Assembly: GCA_002335055.1 (NCBI GenBank)
Contig: DDCH01000013.1
Location: 1-9,895, forward strand
Source of the DNA: Sulfurimonas sp. UBA2011
GTDB taxonomy: Bacteria; Campylobacterota; Campylobacteria; Campylobacterales; Sulfurimonadaceae
Direction: 5' to 3'
DNA length: 9,895 bases
Below the pieces are notes generated by a model. The model was not told the origin of the DNA. It saw nothing but the letters and a program-made list of their open reading frames with translations, and did not search any database. Made by a program: the position numbers and the translations under genes. Below are positions 7,161 to 9,895 of this stretch, piece by piece (position 1 is the stretch's first letter; every line of letters begins with the position of its first letter).

Positions 7161-7753
7161 GAAAGTTACTCTTAATTACAGCAACGGTGATATCAGCTTT
7201 TGCTCTTCATACTGCAGAAATGAATATCAATGATAGAGACTTAGAACTCGGTGTAAAGTTTGATATGGGACAGTTTGATGATGGTATTGAGCCAGGTACT
7301 ATTTTTTTTGGTGGAAAAATTTTAAATGGACAACAAGAAAATAGAAAAGTAGAGAATGGTAGTTCTTGGACTGATTTTGATCGCTACCTTGAAGTTAACT
7401 TTTTAATGAAAAGAGTAGTTGGAACTATGGGACTGAGTGTTGGCATGGGTGTTAAACTTAATTATACACAAGGTTTTTCTTCATTGCCTTTAGGTCTAGA
7501 GTTTGATTATACTATACTTACTAAAGAACTAGTTCCTATGTTTGTCAATGGCTCAGTTTATTATGCACCAGGTTCTTTGAGCTTTCTTGATGCAAAAGAT
7601 TTTTTAGAGTATCGTATGAGTTTTGATATCGAGATGATTGAAAATGGCCGTGTAACAATAGGGTATAGAAATATTAATACAAACTACAAAACAGCAATTG
7701 GTAATGTAGTTTATAATGATTCATTTTATGCAGGTTTTAAGTTCGCTTTTTAA
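7154..7753 (+). CDS. YfaZ-like outer-membrane beta-barrel protein
   Basis: The 199-residue product has a signal peptide (LRKLLL then a hydrophobic run, with likely cleavage near ALHTA, about residue 21). It then alternates polar and apolar residues with many glycines and aromatics, and ends in Phe-Ala-Phe, the C-terminal aromatic signal of proteins assembled into the outer membrane. The segment YYAPGSLSFLDAKDFLEYR (136-154) followed by IGYRNINTNY (169-178) resembles the YfaZ family, whose function is not established. It overlaps hldE by 7 bases and has its own AAGGA site at 7144-7148, so it belongs to the heptose operon. Its stop codon overlaps that of waaF on the opposite strand. The barrel prediction is solid, the YfaZ label is fairly likely, and the role is unknown. 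Confidence 0.8.
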   Translation: MLRKLLLITATVISAFALHTAEMNINDRDLELGVKFDMGQFDDGIEPGTIFFGGKILNGQQENRKVENGSSWTDFDRYLEVNFLMKRVVGTMGLSVGMGVKLNYTQGFSSLPLGLEFDYTILTKELVPMFVNGSVYYAPGSLSFLDAKDFLEYRMSFDIEMIENGRVTIGYRNINTNYKTAIGNVVYNDSFYAGFKFAF

Positions 7754-8724
7754 GCTTGTAAACTTTTAAGTGCTTCAATAATTTCTATCGAAGTAATATT
7801 TTTCATACAGTCGTGATGCCCTAAGGGACATTCACGCTTCATGCATGGACTACACTCCATCACTTTTCTGACAATTACACTTTTTTCATTCTTCCATTGT
7901 GATGTTTCTTTATACTTTGTTGGCCCAAATATAGCAACTGTTGGAATTTGATAAGCAGCAGCAATATGCATAGGCCCACTATCATTTGTAACAAATAATT
8001 TACAAGCTCCAATATTTGCACAGAGTTCTTGTATAGAAGTTTTTCCTGCCATATTTGTATAGTTTTTTACACCTAGTCTTATTAGATTCTCTTCTATTTC
8101 TTTGGCCATCTCTACTTCGTTAGGTCCACCAAAAATTAAAATGTTGTATTTATCCTTAAATGCAGATGCTACTTCTGCAAAACGCTCAGGATACCAACGT
8201 TTAGCACTGCCATATGTTGCTCCTGCATTTAAACCAAGTGTAGGTTTGAGAAAGGAATTTTCTTGTATGTAAAGTTTAAGAGCAGGACTGATACCATCAA
8301 AAGTATCAGTGTTAATCATGGCAAGTTCACTGTACTGCTCTACTAAATGTTGATTGGCTTTTATCTTGGGAGTGTGAGAGAGTAGAAGTCTTGAATGCCA
8401 TGAACTTTTTGCTAAACATATAACAGTGTTTGTAAAACGTAGTAAAAGTGAGGAGTGAACTTGGTTTCTAAAAGTTATTGCCAATGAGAACTCACCTAAA
8501 TCTTTTGCGAGTTTATAAGTTGCAAGTAAACGCGACGGAGCTTTTTTTGTCTCATCTATAATGGCTTTTTCACATAAAGGATGATACTTGAGTGCTTCTA
8601 TACTTACATAACTTCCTACAAAGGTAAATCTAGCATCTGTATAGTGCTTTGCCAAAAGCTCAATAGCGGGGGTAGCCATAATAGCATCTCCTAACCAGTT
8701 TGGTAAAATGATTAGAATTTTCAT
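7750..8724 (-). CDS. waaF: ADP-heptose:LPS heptosyltransferase II
   Basis: WaaF (RfaF) adds the second heptose of the LPS inner core, using the ADP-heptose made by the neighbouring genes, on the cytoplasmic face of the inner membrane. The 324 residues form a GT9 (GT-B fold) enzyme. The N-terminus PNWLGDAIMATPA (8-20) carries the putative catalytic D13. GLNAGATYGSAKRWYPERF (164-182) with K175, FGGPNEVEMA (198-207) and the donor-site segment NDSGPMHIAAA (247-257) follow. Near the end is a four-cysteine group (C291, C294, C299, C306) in a CSPC-x4-C-x6-C pattern that I associate with WaaF rather than WaaC. The start codon overlaps the PAP2 stop as ATGA, so translation is coupled; the ribosome binding site is weak. 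Heptosyltransferase I is not in the window. Confidence 0.93.
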   Translation of the reverse strand: MKILIILPNWLGDAIMATPAIELLAKHYTDARFTFVGSYVSIEALKYHPLCEKAIIDETKKAPSRLLATYKLAKDLGEFSLAITFRNQVHSSLLLRFTNTVICLAKSSWHSRLLLSHTPKIKANQHLVEQYSELAMINTDTFDGISPALKLYIQENSFLKPTLGLNAGATYGSAKRWYPERFAEVASAFKDKYNILIFGGPNEVEMAKEIEENLIRLGVKNYTNMAGKTSIQELCANIGACKLFVTNDSGPMHIAAAYQIPTVAIFGPTKYKETSQWKNEKSVIVRKVMECSPCMKRECPLGHHDCMKNITSIEIIEALKSLQA

Positions 8725-9383
8725 ATTTTTTTCTCGATTATATAGCCATAAAGTGCATAAGTAGCGATGTAAACTATAAAAAAAGATGTAAGATTATCAC
8801 TTAAGAAGTGTCCACCACCTATAATCCTAGCAAAACTTACGGCAACTCCATAACTAAGTGCTAAAGTAATCCAAAGTTTTTTTCTACTTCTAGCTAAAAG
8901 AGCAAAGCCTAAGATACTAAATGCAGCAGAACCATGACCACTTGAGAAAGAGTTTCCACCTTGGTTTGAGAGTATAAATGCAGGAGTAAACTCTTTGTTA
9001 CCTCCAAACTGTACTATGTCCATAGGTCTTGCACGCCCCCAGTTTTCCTTTAATGTAGTGTTGACTATAAGCCCAGGAGCAAGGGAGAGAACTAAAATAA
9101 TGTAGAGAATGGTCTTTTTATCAATTCCAAGTATATTTTTTTTGCTGATAGTATTATAGAGAAAAAGAGTGATACTTCCTATGGCAAAAGTACTAATCAT
9201 AATAGGAACAGATTTGTAAAAGAAAGTCTCATAAAGAGAGCCTCTGAGATAAAACCCATTTTGATAAAAAAGAGAAGAAAAGTCTATATCAATCTGTGAA
9301 AAAAAGATAAACAAGATAGAAGAAAGAACAAAAGCAATCCAAATATATAAGGGAGAGTTTAGTATTTTTTTATGCATGAACAT
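8721..9383 (-). CDS. PAP2-family membrane phosphatase, possibly acting on lipid A or undecaprenyl pyrophosphate
   Basis: This is an integral membrane acid phosphatase of the PAP2 superfamily with 220 residues and about six helices (roughly 12-29, 58-78, 90-110, 150-165, 168-186, 198-216). All three catalytic motifs are intact: K112-x6-R119-P120, S148-G149-H150 and R186-x5-H192-x3-D196. The active site is expected at the periplasmic face. PAP2 enzymes of this size dephosphorylate lipid A (LpxE, LpxF), undecaprenyl pyrophosphate or phosphatidyl phosphates; sequence motifs alone do not separate these. Coupling to waaF by a 4-base ATGA overlap favours an LPS-related lipid substrate, which is an inference. 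The start codon overlaps the upstream gene's stop as TAATG. A second in-frame ATG two codons later is an equal alternative start. No clear ribosome binding site is seen. Confidence 0.88.
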   Translation of the reverse strand: MFMHKKILNSPLYIWIAFVLSSILFIFFSQIDIDFSSLFYQNGFYLRGSLYETFFYKSVPIMISTFAIGSITLFLYNTISKKNILGIDKKTILYIILVLSLAPGLIVNTTLKENWGRARPMDIVQFGGNKEFTPAFILSNQGGNSFSSGHGSAAFSILGFALLARSRKKLWITLALSYGVAVSFARIIGGGHFLSDNLTSFFIVYIATYALYGYIIEKKI

Positions 9384-9895
9384 TATTTTACTGCATCTTT
9401 TACATAAATGTAAGTTGGTTTTTGGCCTATTTGTAAAGTCTCTTGGATTATATGTTTTCCATCTCTATCATAAACTTCAAAAAACTCTTCGTTTTGTAGG
9501 TCTGTATCAATGAGTGACCAGTGAATTTGAAGTAAAGTGTCATTCACTAAACACTGGAGTATATAATAGTCTCGTTTGATGTCTAAACGCAGGAACTGAG
9601 CATTATGAAGAGTTTGATTCATATATTTAAATGTCTCGTAGGCTACTCTTTTTCTAATGCCATTTCTGTTGTCGATGAGTCCATAACCAGGAGCAATGAG
9701 CTGATGCCAAGATACTGAATCGACTTGTTGTGAAGCAAAGGCTAAAAGATAATAACGTAGCATAAAGTTTGCATAAGACTCTTCGTTGACACACTCTTTC
9801 TCACTTGTAGGTGAATATGGTGTAGTACCTGTAAGTGGCCAGTTTGTCTCTGTGATATGTAATTCTTTTGTACTCTTAGGGCTTAACCAAACCAT
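9383..9895 (-). CDS. Glycoside-hydrolase-like protein, C-terminal part (cut by window edge)
   Basis: The last 170 codons of a leftward gene enter from the right edge. The ATG at the extreme edge is most likely an internal methionine. The segment LHITETNWP (12-20) looks like the strand carrying the catalytic nucleophile (E16) in clan-A TIM-barrel glycoside hydrolases. The later DSVSWHQLIAPGYGLID (59-75) resembles the final barrel strand with its tryptophan (W63) and the G-x-G-L-x-D turn common in those enzymes. The remainder, about 95-170, is rich in beta-strand-forming residues and ends in an accessory beta domain. The precise family and substrate cannot be told from this fragment. It overlaps the PAP2 gene by one base and so belongs to the waaF transcription unit, which suggests a role in cell-surface glycan handling. 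The hydrolase call is tentative. Confidence 0.55.
   Translation of the reverse strand: MVWLSPKSTKELHITETNWPLTGTTPYSPTSEKECVNEESYANFMLRYYLLAFASQQVDSVSWHQLIAPGYGLIDNRNGIRKRVAYETFKYMNQTLHNAQFLRLDIKRDYYILQCLVNDTLLQIHWSLIDTDLQNEEFFEVYDRDGKHIIQETLQIGQKPTYIYVKDAVK

Noticed and set aside
9893..9895. ATG at the right edge as the true start of the glycoside-hydrolase-like gene
   Set aside because: The residues directly after it are mid-domain in character, there is no room to see a ribosome binding site, and the barrel would lack most of its strands.

Overview
The window is AT-rich DNA, tightly packed with genes, and looks like a chromosomal segment of a free-living member of the Campylobacterota (epsilonproteobacteria), for example a Sulfurimonas-like organism. 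This placement rests on the CcoI/CcoS pair of cbb3 oxidase assembly, a small c553-type cytochrome, a stand-alone asparaginase domain and the general style of the proteins. No 16S or other marker is present, so it is an inference. There are no RNA genes, insertion sequences, CRISPR arrays or long repeats.

Layout: (1) Bases 1-70 probably hold the hydrophobic C-terminal tail of an upstream membrane protein. (2) A rightward cluster runs almost without gaps from 79 to 4285: gmhA, gmhB, an asparaginase-domain protein of about half the usual length, the copper P-type ATPase ccoI, and ccoS. (3) A leftward monocistronic c553-type cytochrome (4323-4610) faces ccoS across a short gap holding a perfect 7-bp hairpin. 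(4) A 111-base divergent intergenic region (4611-4721) carries a consensus -10 box for the cytochrome and probably the promoter for the next group. (5) A rightward group hldD, hldE and a YfaZ-like outer-membrane beta-barrel (4722-7753) has abutting or overlapping genes. (6) A leftward group reading in from the right edge has a glycoside-hydrolase-like C-terminus (cut by the edge), a PAP2 membrane phosphatase and waaF, with 1- and 4-base overlaps. It meets the YfaZ gene tail to tail with overlapping stop codons.

Functionally, GmhA, GmhB, HldD and HldE together form the complete route from sedoheptulose 7-phosphate to ADP-L-glycero-beta-D-manno-heptose. WaaF uses this donor to build the inner core of lipopolysaccharide. 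The PAP2 phosphatase and the YfaZ-like barrel also fit an outer-membrane envelope locus. The heptose genes are split by a respiratory block: CcoI and CcoS mature the cbb3 oxidase, and c553-type cytochromes commonly feed such oxidases. The least explained parts are the half-length asparaginase, which overlaps ccoI, the glycoside-hydrolase-like protein coupled to the PAP2 and waaF genes, and the exact substrate of the PAP2 enzyme. I see no wholly new multi-gene system here.
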